A stretch of 19,902 bases of DNA from positions 1-19,902 of the forward strand of contig CAZHSC010000067.1 of assembly GCA_964534995.1 (NCBI GenBank), written 5' to 3'. The DNA is from JAJTFW01 sp964534995. GTDB taxonomy: Bacteria; Bacteroidota; Bacteroidia; AKYH767-A; OLB10. The position numbers and the translations under genes are program-made. The notes beneath the pieces were generated by a model that saw only the letters and a list, made by a program, of their open reading frames with translations, ran no database searches and was not told the origin of the DNA. Of the stretch, positions 8,171 to 15,579 are shown one piece after another (position 1 is the stretch's first letter; each line of letters begins with the position of its first letter).

Positions 8171-8743
8171 ATGATATTGCTTCTCGATAATTACGATTCA
8201 TTCACATACAACCTGCGCCAGTATATTGAAGAAATATCAGGCCGGGAAATTGCTGTTTTCAGAAATGATGAAATCAGTATGGAGGAGGCAGGGCGCTACG
8301 ATAAGATTGTACTTTCGCCGGGTCCAGGATTGCCCGAAGACGCCGGGATCATGTTAGAACTGATCAGGCAGTATTATACCAGTATTCCTATGCTGGGCAT
8401 ATGCCTCGGACATCAGGCCATCGCACTTGCTTTCGGTGGAAAACTCAGGCAGATGGAACAGGTGCTGCATGGCGTAAGCAGAAAAGTATATCTGAATGGA
8501 AACGGTGAGGGGCTCTTCAGGCATTTACCTTCCGCCATCGATACAGGGAGATATCACAGTTGGGTGCCTGAACGGGAATCATTTCCGGATGACTTGATGA
8601 TTCTTGGAGAAGATGACCTCAGGGAAATCATGATTTTGAAACATAAGTTTTACCCTGTGTACGGGATGCAGTTTCATCCTGAATCCATTTTAACGCCCTA
8701 CGGGAAACAGCTTATTGCCAATTGGCTTGAACCGGGTGTTTAA
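8171..8743 (+). CDS. pabA: Anthranilate/aminodeoxychorismate synthase component II (glutamine amidotransferase)
   Basis: This 190-aa class I glutamine amidotransferase supplies ammonia from glutamine to a chorismate-binding partner: TrpE for anthranilate or PabB for 4-amino-4-deoxychorismate. The length is normal for the TrpG/PabA family. The N-terminus MILLLDNYDSFTYNL is diagnostic. The catalytic triad is visible as Cys78 in GICLGHQA and His169/Glu171 in QFHPESILTPYG, and the oxyanion strand is SPGPGLPEDAG. Neither trpE, pabB nor other trp or folate genes are in the window, so the partner is encoded elsewhere and the protein may serve both pathways. The gene symbol is therefore a choice between pabA and trpG; isolated copies are usually called pabA. 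rnpB starts 17 nt after its stop from a separate promoter. Confidence 0.9.
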   Translation: MILLLDNYDSFTYNLRQYIEEISGREIAVFRNDEISMEEAGRYDKIVLSPGPGLPEDAGIMLELIRQYYTSIPMLGICLGHQAIALAFGGKLRQMEQVLHGVSRKVYLNGNGEGLFRHLPSAIDTGRYHSWVPERESFPDDLMILGEDDLREIMILKHKFYPVYGMQFHPESILTPYGKQLIANWLEPGV

Positions 8744-8756
8744 AACCGTATCTTTG
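8727..8756 (+). promoter_or_regulatory. rnpB promoter (TTG-N19-TATCTTTG)
   Basis: TTG at 8727-8729 is followed after 19 nt by TATCTTTG (8749-8756), a full Bacteroidota promoter with -33 and -7 elements. The 5' base of the P1 helix of rnpB (8761) is the fifth base after the box, which fixes the likely transcription start. The -33 element lies inside the end of the pabA-like gene. Confidence 0.65.
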
Positions 8757-8760
8757 TCCT

Positions 8761-9220
8761 GAAACAAACCGTTCTGTCGCCTCTGTAACAACAGGGGAGG
8801 AAAGTCCGGGCAGCACAGAGTACCACACTTCCTAACGGGAAGGTCCCCGTCAGGAAACTGGGGGGGAACAGACAGTGCCACAGAAATAATACCGCCTGCC
8901 GGAGCCTTACAGAAAGTGTAGGTTTCTACCTCTTGACTTATGAAGAGGATGGAAATAATCACTTCCGTACAGCTTCGGCCGGTAAGGGTGAAATCGTGAG
9001 GTAAGAGCTCACGGCAGCGCTGGTGACAGTGTTTGCTGGTAAACCTTGTGGGCTGAAAGGCCAAATAGGTTGGGGAGCAGGGCTACTCGTCCTTCTTCTT
9101 CCGTTCGCGGGAGTTGCCCCAATGGGTAGGCTGATACAGGTGATGCGTGAGTGTCATCGCAGATAAATGACAGAAGTCCACCACAAGTGGAATACAGAAC
9201 CCGGCTTACAGGTTTGTTTC
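8761..9220 (+). ncRNA. rnpB: RNase P RNA, bacterial class A
   Basis: This is the catalytic RNA of ribonuclease P, which trims the 5' leaders of tRNA precursors. The ends are defined by a perfect 10-bp P1 helix: GAAACAAACC (8761-8770) pairs with GGTTTGTTTC (9211-9220). Conserved blocks appear in order: GAGGAAAGTCCGGGC (CR-I) near 8797, CACAGAAATAATACCGCC near 8879, GGTAAGGGTGAAA and GAGGTAAGAGCTCAC near 8981-9012, and AGATAAATGACAGAA plus CAGAACCCGGCTTACAGG (CR-V) near 9161-9212. The 460-nt length is longer than E. coli (about 377 nt), through expanded peripheral helices. The T-run just after P1 (9222-9228) makes the P1 region double as a terminator. Open frames crossing this interval are spurious. 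Confidence 0.97.
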
Positions 9221-9243
9221 ATTTTTTTATCAAGCTGGGATGG

Positions 9244-9274
9244 TTCCGGGTTTCTTTCCGGAAATTGGCTTTTT
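9244..9274 (+). terminator. Possible backup terminator hairpin after rnpB
   Basis: TTCCGG (9244-9249) and CCGGAA (9258-9263) form a 6-bp stem with an 8-nt loop, followed 6 nt later by TTTTT (9270-9274). The spacing of the T-run from the stem is longer than ideal, so it would be a weak intrinsic terminator between rnpB and the HD-domain gene. Confidence 0.35.
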
Positions 9275-9299
9275 ATATTCCTGTAAGTGTAAGATTGTC

Positions 9300-9307
9300 T
9301 ATTTTTG
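9300..9307 (+). promoter_or_regulatory. -7 promoter box (TATTTTTG) of the 7TM-HD gene
   Basis: This exact TAnnTTTG match ends 6 nt before the ATG at 9314, giving a predicted leader of about 2 nt. It overlaps the alternative TTG start at 9305, which is therefore unlikely to be used. No clear -33 element is visible. Confidence 0.5.
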
Positions 9308-9313
9308 CCGGGT

Positions 9314-11347
9314 ATGAATCTGCGCAAGATTTTTATTTCAATCAGTAATAAGCACGATTTTTATTACCGGATTGTTTTGGTAACCGTGTCGATTTTGGTC
9401 ATCACCTCCTTGCTTCCCCAGCAAATACGCTTTAAATATGATTTTAAAATCGGCCATAGCTGGAATTATGAGGATTTGAAGGCGCCTTTTGCTTTTCCTG
9501 TTTACAAGTCGAGGGCTGAAATTGATGCCGAACGTACCAAGTATGGCCGGGAGGCTCCTTTATTTTACAGGGTGGATACGGCAGTGGCACAAGAGGTATT
9601 GGCATTTGTAAGCGCGCAATCCTTGCATGGCTCACATGCCGAAAATGAGCTGGCTGAATCAATAATTTCTTCCGTTTACCTTCATCATGTTTTTGATGAA
9701 AGCAAACACAGCCTGCCGGCCGAAGGACAACCCATCAATATTGTGAAGGGCGAAAACATGAACCAAAGCGACCGTTCCATGCATCTGAGTTTGGATCAGG
9801 TGCCCTCTTTTGTGGAAGGAGAAATGGCGAAGGCAGGTAATATTTCCAATAAAGATTTATCGAGGAGGATCGTGGAATTGGTACGCCCGGATTTGATATT
9901 CGATCATGAGCTTACTTCTGCCTTTACACGCGATTTGCTTCGTACACTGAGTCCCGTCAGAGGAGAAGTACAGGAAGGGACGATTATCATCCGTCGTGGT
10001 CAGGTGGTGGGAGAGAATGAGTACAATCAACTGGAGTCATTACGAAAAGTATTTCAGGGAGAAGAAACACTGGAAACCTCCCTGCCCTGGATTTATCTGG
10101 GCTATCTGATTCTGGTATTCACCGCCGTTGTAGTGTTATTGACCTTTTTGTGGATACTGCGGCGGGATATATTGTCTGACAGCAGGAAAATCTCACTGCT
10201 TTTTCTGTTGATTATTGCCACCTGTGTATTTTATACATTGATTTTATCAAGCAATAAGGTAAATATGCTGATGGTCCCGCTGTGTATCCTTCCTTTGATC
10301 ACCAGAGCTTTTTTTGATACGCGTACCGCTTTATTCACACACGTGTTGTCCATGCTTATACTTGGTACCGTGGCTCCGGGTGGATTTAATTTTGTGTATA
10401 TGCAGGTGATCGGAGGCATGGTGGCCATCTTCAGTATCGTTAATATGCGCAAACGCTCACAGTTGTTCCTGGCCGTGAGCCTGATCTTTGTTGCATATAT
10501 CGTTTCCTATGTTGGTTTGTCGCTGCTGAATGAAGGGTCTATTGCCAAGATTAATCCGATGAATTTTGTGTGGCTTATTACCAATTGTCTGCTTACACTT
10601 TTGAGTTACCCTCTTATATTTTTTATTGAGAAGACTTTCAGAGTAACCTCCGACTTTACACTGATGGAGTTAACGGATTTCAACAGTGAACTGCTGCGTG
10701 AACTCAGCCTCAAAGCCCCGGGTACATTTCAGCATTCCCTGCAAGTAGCTAACCTTGCTGAATCCGCCATATATAAAATTGGCGGGAATTCACTTTTAGT
10801 GAGGGTTGGGGCACTGTATCATGATATCGGTAAAATGGATATGCCCATGTATTTTATCGAGAATCAAAGTACCCAGATCAATCCGCACGATGAATTGTCA
10901 TTTGACGAAAGCGCTTCTATTATTATCAGTCATGTCATCAGAGGTATTGAAAAGGCTAAAAAATTTAAGTTGCCGGATATCGTCATCGATTTTATACGTA
11001 CCCATCATGGTACCATGATGGTACAGTATTTTTATAACAACTATATAAAAAGTTTCCCCGATCAGATTCCCAATGATGATGATTTCAGGTATCCTGGGCC
11101 ACGGCCATTTTCTAAGGAAACAGCAGTGCTGATGATGGCTGACTCCGTGGAAGCCGCCGCTCGCAGTCTGGAAATGCATGACCAGGATACCATAGATAAT
11201 CTCGTGGAAAAAATAATACATAAGCAAATCGAATCCGGTCAATTTGAAAATTGTGATATCACTTACCGCGATATTACTTCCATTAAAAAGATTTTCAAGA
11301 AAATGCTCACCAGCATATATCATGTCCGGGTAGCATACCCGTCTTAA
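9314..11347 (+). CDS. 7TM receptor with HD phosphohydrolase domain (PgpH/YqfF type)
   Basis: This 677-aa inner-membrane protein has an intracellular HD domain that in characterised relatives (Listeria PgpH) hydrolyses cyclic di-AMP; that activity is known for the family, not shown here. Layout: TM helix at about 17-36, an extracytoplasmic 7TMR-HDED domain at about 40-255, a cluster of about seven TM helices at about 260-455, then the HD domain. HD metal ligands are visible: His474 (TFQHSLQVANLAE), His503-Asp504 (ALYHDIGKMDMP), His564-His565 (RTHHGTMM) and Asp in MMADSVEAAARSL. ATG 9314 is preferred over TTG 9305, three codons upstream, because a promoter box overlaps the TTG. No c-di-AMP cyclase gene is in the window. 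The gene is monocistronic; a 398-bp decayed region follows. Confidence 0.9.
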   Translation: MNLRKIFISISNKHDFYYRIVLVTVSILVITSLLPQQIRFKYDFKIGHSWNYEDLKAPFAFPVYKSRAEIDAERTKYGREAPLFYRVDTAVAQEVLAFVSAQSLHGSHAENELAESIISSVYLHHVFDESKHSLPAEGQPINIVKGENMNQSDRSMHLSLDQVPSFVEGEMAKAGNISNKDLSRRIVELVRPDLIFDHELTSAFTRDLLRTLSPVRGEVQEGTIIIRRGQVVGENEYNQLESLRKVFQGEETLETSLPWIYLGYLILVFTAVVVLLTFLWILRRDILSDSRKISLLFLLIIATCVFYTLILSSNKVNMLMVPLCILPLITRAFFDTRTALFTHVLSMLILGTVAPGGFNFVYMQVIGGMVAIFSIVNMRKRSQLFLAVSLIFVAYIVSYVGLSLLNEGSIAKINPMNFVWLITNCLLTLLSYPLIFFIEKTFRVTSDFTLMELTDFNSELLRELSLKAPGTFQHSLQVANLAESAIYKIGGNSLLVRVGALYHDIGKMDMPMYFIENQSTQINPHDELSFDESASIIISHVIRGIEKAKKFKLPDIVIDFIRTHHGTMMVQYFYNNYIKSFPDQIPNDDDFRYPGPRPFSKETAVLMMADSVEAAARSLEMHDQDTIDNLVEKIIHKQIESGQFENCDITYRDITSIKKIFKKMLTSIYHVRVAYPS

Positions 11348-11399
11348 TTAAGTGAAGGAAGATGATAAGGATTGTGTTACCATCCAGCATCCTGTTATC

Positions 11400-11715
11400 T
11401 TATTTATATTTATTGATATAGGCTGCATCCGGATTTACAGGCAACTGATTTGTTTCTAAAACAGGGATAATCAGCATTTTGGTTTGATGACTTTTAAGGT
11501 ATTTTGAGCAGCTGTGTTTCAAAGATGGTGGTTCTTCCTGACGATTGATTAATTGAAGATAGTAAATGCCTGATTGGAAGGGATTCAGGTTAAGGTACCT
11601 GTTATATTTTTGGATCGGTTTTCAGCTTTCCAGGCGTAAACAGATAAGCATTGTCTGAAATTTCCACCATGGTAAGAAACAGGTTTGAATACGTGCTGGG
11701 GTAGTATAAAATCCC
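11400..11715 (-). pseudogene. Decayed C-terminal fragment of a T9SS-sorted protein
   Basis: The 398-bp gap 11348-11745 has no intact gene, but minus-strand frames resemble a broken T9SS sorting tail. One frame near the top reads YPSTYSNLFLTMVEISDNAY, like the opening strands of a type A tail. A second frame reads KPIQKYNRYLNLNPFQSGIY and then YLQLINR, matching the GK-x-I, L-x-L and SGIYxLxL core, and stays open to a TAA at 11400-11402. A TGA interrupts this frame just before KPIQ, where sorting tails normally carry Gly. A third frame offers a natural end, SGRTTIFETQLLKIP followed by stop at 11494-11496. Two or more frameshifts, or a frameshift plus the TGA, are needed to join them. The mutL promoter region abuts the upstream end. 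No initiator or N-terminal domain remains, so the parent protein cannot be named. Confidence 0.55.
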
Positions 11716-11727
11716 GGGAAAGAATAT

Positions 11728-11735
11728 TACTTTTG
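11728..11735 (+). promoter_or_regulatory. -7 promoter box (TACTTTTG) of the mutL operon
   Basis: This exact TAnnTTTG match ends 10 nt before the mutL ATG, giving a predicted leader of about 6 nt. No convincing -33 TTG lies at the expected distance. It would drive mutL and probably the two rhomboid genes. Confidence 0.5.
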
Positions 11736-11745
11736 TGAGGCTTTT

Positions 11746-13629
11746 ATGGCCAATATTATCCGACTCTTATCCGAAACGGTTGCCAATCAGATTGCAGCCG
11801 GTGAAGTGATTCAGCGTCCAGCCTCCGCCGTCAAGGAAATGCTTGAAAATGCCGTTGATGCCGGTGCTTCACGCATTCAGTTGATTTTACTGGATGCTGG
11901 GAAGACGCTTATTCAGGTTATTGATGATGGAAGTGGTATGAGTGAAACAGATGCTCGCATGTGCTTTGAAAGGCATGCCACCTCAAAAATCAGAAAAATT
12001 GATGACCTTTTTACCTTGCATACGATGGGGTTCAGGGGCGAAGCCCTTGCATCCATTGCTTCTGTTGCACAGGTGGAGTTGAAAACGCGCCGTCCCGAAT
12101 TTGAGCTGGGTCAAAAGGTGATGATGGAAGGTGGTTCTTTTATCAGTCAGGAAGCGGTGGCGATACAAAAGGGCACTTCTCTGGCTGTAAAGAATTTGTT
12201 TTTCAATGTACCTGCCCGGAGAAATTTCCTCAAATCCAACCTTGTTGAAACACGCCATATACAGGAAGAGTTCATCAGGGTAGCAATCGCCCATCCCCAA
12301 ATTCATTTCAGCATGCATCATAATGAAGTGCAGGTGTTTGAATTAAGACAGGGAAACCTCCGGCAGCGGATTTCAGCGATTTTTGGATCTTCTTATAATG
12401 AAAGACTGGTTCCGGTGGAAGAGGAAACTACCATCGTCAGAATTGAAGGCTATATCGGCAAACCGGAATATGCCAGGCGCAACCGGGGTGAACAGTATTT
12501 CTATGTAAACAGCAGATTTATTAAAGACAACTACCTGCACCATGCCGTCTCATCCGCCTTTGAGGCGCTGATTCCAAAAGAAGCTTATCCTTCCTATTGG
12601 CTGAAACTTTATGTGGATCCTGCTGAAATTGATGTTAACATTCATCCTACCAAAACAGAAATTAAATTCCGCCACGATAAGGATATTTATGCCATCATAA
12701 AGGCTGCCGTTAAAAGAGCGCTGGGCCGCTTCAGCGTTGCACCCTCCCTCGATTTTGACAAGGAGCCCGCATTTGATCTCCCCCTGTCAAAATTAAGTGA
12801 ACTGCCTACTCTACCTCAGATTCGTATCAATCCGAATTATAATCCTTTTAAAATTGAGCAGGATAGGCAAATACCTGATGTCACAAACAGGGGTCAAGGC
12901 CATTGGCAAGAGGGCTTGCGTATGCATGCTCCCTCTTCCCGGGATATAAAAAGTTGGCTGGAGAATCATCAGGACACGGCAAGTCAGACAGAATTGATAC
13001 CGCCGGCAAGCATATCCAATCCGGTAATTGAATTGTTGAATGTTTTTGAGGAGCTGGATGACTTCAGGTTTGTGTTGGTGGCCCCGGGCATTGTTTCCGC
13101 TGCTTATACCGGAGGGCTGGTACTTTTCGACCTGCCGTTGGCCAGGGAACGAATTTTGTATGAGCGTTTTCTCCACGCTTTCTCTAAACAGCACCTGCCT
13201 TCGCAACAACAGTTATTTCCGCCGCAGATAGCGCTCAGCCCCGGTGATTTTATGCTGGTAAAGGAACTGCAGGAGGAACTCCGCAAAATGGGCTTCGATA
13301 TCGCTGAATTCGGAAAGCATACCATAGTAGTTCAGGGTGTACCCGGCGGACTTGAACCGGGAACCGAGCAGGTAACCTTGCAATCCCTGCTCGAACAATT
13401 CAGGATGAATAAAGACAAGCTACAGTTGCCGGTGCATGAAAACCTCGCGCGCTCACTCGCGAAATCAATTCTTGTCAGGCAACAGCCAGGCTACTCTTCA
13501 CGGGAACTCAGGCAAATAGCCATTGATTTATTACACTGTGACCAACCTTTCTACAGCGTACAAGGGAAGGCCATACTTAAAAACTTCAGGGCTGAGCAAT
13601 TGCTGCAGCTCATGCAATCGATATCCTAA
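11746..13629 (+). CDS. mutL: DNA mismatch repair protein MutL
   Basis: MutL is the ATP-dependent matchmaker of mismatch repair, linking MutS to downstream strand removal. At 627 aa it has normal length. The N-terminal GHKL ATPase shows NQIAAGEVIQRPASAVKEM, DDGSGM, RHATSKI and TMGFRGEALASIASV, and the transducer domain follows to about 330 (INPTKTE-type HPTKTEIKF). A variable linker runs to about 435, then the C-terminal dimerisation domain. The endonuclease signature DQHA(x)2E(x)4E aligns at Asp462-Leu-Pro-Leu-(x)2-Glu468-(x)4-Glu473, so QHA is replaced by LPL. The later CPHGRP-type motif is SVQGKA at 604-609. Nicking activity is therefore doubtful, although Bacteroidota MutL proteins often diverge here. 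It is the first gene of an operon with two rhomboids, with 18 nt to the next ATG. Confidence 0.96.
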   Translation: MANIIRLLSETVANQIAAGEVIQRPASAVKEMLENAVDAGASRIQLILLDAGKTLIQVIDDGSGMSETDARMCFERHATSKIRKIDDLFTLHTMGFRGEALASIASVAQVELKTRRPEFELGQKVMMEGGSFISQEAVAIQKGTSLAVKNLFFNVPARRNFLKSNLVETRHIQEEFIRVAIAHPQIHFSMHHNEVQVFELRQGNLRQRISAIFGSSYNERLVPVEEETTIVRIEGYIGKPEYARRNRGEQYFYVNSRFIKDNYLHHAVSSAFEALIPKEAYPSYWLKLYVDPAEIDVNIHPTKTEIKFRHDKDIYAIIKAAVKRALGRFSVAPSLDFDKEPAFDLPLSKLSELPTLPQIRINPNYNPFKIEQDRQIPDVTNRGQGHWQEGLRMHAPSSRDIKSWLENHQDTASQTELIPPASISNPVIELLNVFEELDDFRFVLVAPGIVSAAYTGGLVLFDLPLARERILYERFLHAFSKQHLPSQQQLFPPQIALSPGDFMLVKELQEELRKMGFDIAEFGKHTIVVQGVPGGLEPGTEQVTLQSLLEQFRMNKDKLQLPVHENLARSLAKSILVRQQPGYSSRELRQIAIDLLHCDQPFYSVQGKAILKNFRAEQLLQLMQSIS

Positions 13630-13647
13630 AGACACGTTACTCAGAAA

Positions 13648-14499
13648 ATGTCCTATCAGCAATTTCGTCCAATGCGCTTTCAGATTTTACCCCCGGTGGT
13701 AAAGAACCTGCTTATCATTAATGGTATCATGTTTTTAGCTACCGTGGTACTGGATGATAAACTAGGACTTGACCTTACAGGGTATCTCGGCCTGCATTTC
13801 ATTACCAGCAGCCAGTTTCAGCCTTTTCAGTTTATCACGCACTTGTTTATGCATGGAAGCATGCTGCATATTTTTTCCAATATGTTCGCACTTTGGATGT
13901 TTGGCAACGTGCTGGAGAATGTTTGGGGCGGCAAACGATTTTTAACCTATTACCTGGTTACCGGCATTGGCGCCGCATTTATCCATACTTTGTTTTCGTG
14001 GTATGAAATCATGAAAATGCAGGATGCCATTGATGTGTTTTTAGCCCATCCCCAGCCCGTTGACTTCAAATTGCTGCTTACCAGGTATCAGGCTTATCTG
14101 ATGCCGGATGATATCCCTGTACTGAATGAATTTCTAAGCAGTTGGTCTATCATCCCTTCTGATACAGCTATGATTTCGGAAGCGTCTGACTTCGCCCGGG
14201 GTTTGATTGAACGTAAAGCGGATATACCCACCGTTGGTGCTTCCGGCGCTGTTTTTGGCGTGCTGCTGGCTTTCGGAATGATGTTTCCCAATACAATTAT
14301 CTATATTTATTTTGCCATACCCATGAAGGCCAAATGGTTTGTGATGCTGTATGGCGTGTTTGAATTGTATAGCGGTATACAGAATAATCCTACCGATAAT
14401 GTGGCTCACTTTGCTCATCTGGGAGGTATGCTCTTCGGTTACCTGCTCATTCGGTCATGGAAAAGAAAAATGTACAGACCCTTTCAGGATGAATATTAA
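13648..14499 (+). CDS. Rhomboid family intramembrane serine protease (first of tandem pair)
   Basis: This 283-aa polytopic protease cleaves membrane substrates within the bilayer. The rhomboid core is complete: HGSMLHIFSNMFALWMFG gives the helix-2 His and Asn of the oxyanion pocket, the nucleophile is Ser199 in GASGAVFGVLL (GxSGxxxG), and the catalytic base is His257 in AHFAHLGGMLFG. About six TM helices are visible, starting near residue 20. A soluble insert of roughly 80 residues (about 115-195) lies between the HxxxN helix pair and the GxSG helix, larger than in minimal rhomboids. It starts 18 nt after mutL and is 3 nt from the second rhomboid, so the three are very likely co-transcribed. 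The natural substrate is unknown. The mutL-rhomboid-rhomboid order recurs in Bacteroidota, as far as I recall. Confidence 0.93.
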   Translation: MSYQQFRPMRFQILPPVVKNLLIINGIMFLATVVLDDKLGLDLTGYLGLHFITSSQFQPFQFITHLFMHGSMLHIFSNMFALWMFGNVLENVWGGKRFLTYYLVTGIGAAFIHTLFSWYEIMKMQDAIDVFLAHPQPVDFKLLLTRYQAYLMPDDIPVLNEFLSSWSIIPSDTAMISEASDFARGLIERKADIPTVGASGAVFGVLLAFGMMFPNTIIYIYFAIPMKAKWFVMLYGVFELYSGIQNNPTDNVAHFAHLGGMLFGYLLIRSWKRKMYRPFQDEY

Positions 14500-14502
14500 A
14501 CC

Positions 14503-15396
14503 ATGAGTAAATTACTGGACGATATTAAAATGCAGTTTTCAGGAGCTGAGTCATTGTATAAGCTCCTGTTGATAAATGTTGTGTTATTTTTGTGTATTAC
14601 CATTGGCAGATCGCTGTTGTTCCTGGCCGGTGCTGATAGTTATCCCATCGATTGGCTGGTGATGAAACTGAGCCTGCCCGCTGATTTGACCACGCTTATC
14701 AGGCAACCCTGGACTTTTATCACTTACATGTTTCTGCATACCAGCTTGCTGCACGTGTTGTTTAATATGCTTATCCTTTTTTGGACTGGTCGCTTGTTTA
14801 CTGAATACCTGGGAAATGCCAAACTTTGGGCTACCTACGTTTTGGGAGCTTTGATAGGCGCTGTCTGTTATGTGCTTTCTTTTAACCTGCTTCCGGTTTT
14901 CGACGGGCAGGTAAATAACAGTTATTTGCTGGGCGCTTCCGCCGGTGTTATTGCCGTGATGGTGGCCATCGCTACACTCCTGCCTGATTATATTGTGCAT
15001 CTGTTGATTTTTGGTGCAGTACGTTTGAAATATGTCGCCATATTTTCCATTCTGCTTTATTTTATTTCTATTCCGCTGGGAAATGCCGGGGGGCATATTG
15101 CACATCTGGGAGGAGCGTTGTTTGGTTATCTGATGATTCGTCAACTGAAAAAAGGTAATGACCTTACGGCATGGCTAACCGGGTTGAACCGCTTCAGATT
15201 AAGGTCAAGAAAAGTGAAAATGACGGTACACCCTTTTGAACGCCATCATCGCCCGGGAGTTGATAATTCCGAACAGGTGTCAAGCCAGGAATTGATAGAC
15301 CGTATTTTGGATAAAATAAATAAGTCGGGCTTTGAAAGTCTGTCGAAAGAAGAAAAGCAGATACTTTATAAAGCCAGCGGTAAAAAGGAAGATTAA
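14503..15396 (+). CDS. Rhomboid family intramembrane serine protease (second of tandem pair)
   Basis: This 297-aa protein has about six TM helices and the rhomboid elements HTSLLHVLFNMLILFWTG (His and Asn), Ser146 in GASAGVIAV and His201 in HIAHLGGALFGYL. The motif after the nucleophile is GASA instead of GxSG, so Gly is replaced by Ala; the Ser-His dyad is intact, so activity is likely but not certain. A cytoplasmic C-terminal tail of about 85 residues follows the last helix. It ends in an amphipathic, charged segment (LIDRILDKINKSGFESLSKE) of the type repeatedly found at the end of Bacteroidota rhomboids. Its start is 3 nt after the previous stop, indicating translational coupling. The tandem partners may form a hetero-pair or have divided substrates. 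Confidence 0.92.
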   Translation: MSKLLDDIKMQFSGAESLYKLLLINVVLFLCITIGRSLLFLAGADSYPIDWLVMKLSLPADLTTLIRQPWTFITYMFLHTSLLHVLFNMLILFWTGRLFTEYLGNAKLWATYVLGALIGAVCYVLSFNLLPVFDGQVNNSYLLGASAGVIAVMVAIATLLPDYIVHLLIFGAVRLKYVAIFSILLYFISIPLGNAGGHIAHLGGALFGYLMIRQLKKGNDLTAWLTGLNRFRLRSRKVKMTVHPFERHHRPGVDNSEQVSSQELIDRILDKINKSGFESLSKEEKQILYKASGKKED

Positions 15397-15419
15397 CTAA
15401 AATTTTATTTCCATTTTTT

Positions 15420-15433
15420 GGAATCGCGATTCC
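15420..15433. promoter_or_regulatory. Perfect 14-bp palindrome (GGAATCGCGATTCC)
   Basis: This loop-less perfect palindrome sits 24 bp after the second rhomboid stop and 147 bp before the Cas6-like gene. It could be a dimeric repressor operator for the downstream gene. It could also fold as a short hairpin, and an alternative hairpin exists because TTCCA at 15409-15413 can pair with TGGAA, which overlaps the left arm. Its GC-containing core makes it less likely to be chance than the AT-only palindromes nearby. Confidence 0.35.
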
Positions 15434-15528
15434 CTTTATTGGATATTTAGCGGATAAAATGTGCTTCGTTTTAGCTATAATTTAATTAAATTATTGATTT
15501 ACAATTTAAAATACATTGTTGTCTTTTT

Positions 15529-15545
15529 TTGGCACAAACATGGAA
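15529..15545 (+). promoter_or_regulatory. Possible sigma-54-type promoter before the Cas6-like gene
   Basis: The stretch TTGGCACAAACATGGAA, preceded by a T-run, resembles the -24/-12 consensus TGGCAC-N5-TTGC. The -24 part is exact. The GG doublet and the -12 pair are correctly 10 nt apart, but the -12 pair is GA instead of GC. It predicts a start near 15556, about 24 nt before the ATG. No enhancer-binding regulator gene is in the window and no TAnnTTTG box is seen at a suitable distance. Confidence 0.3.
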
Positions 15546-15579
15546 TCAGTCGTTTTAAAATTTTAAAAAAACCTAAAAA

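Noticed and set aside
8690..9348. Open frames on both strands across the rnpB region (8690-9064 minus, 9151-9348 plus).
   Set aside because: They overlap the conserved blocks of RNase P RNA and show no protein family features.
15477..15494. An 18-bp AT-only palindrome, and another of 16 bp at 15553-15568, upstream of the Cas6-like gene.
   Set aside because: Composition is purely A/T in a very AT-rich stretch, where such palindromes arise easily; only the GC-core palindrome was kept.
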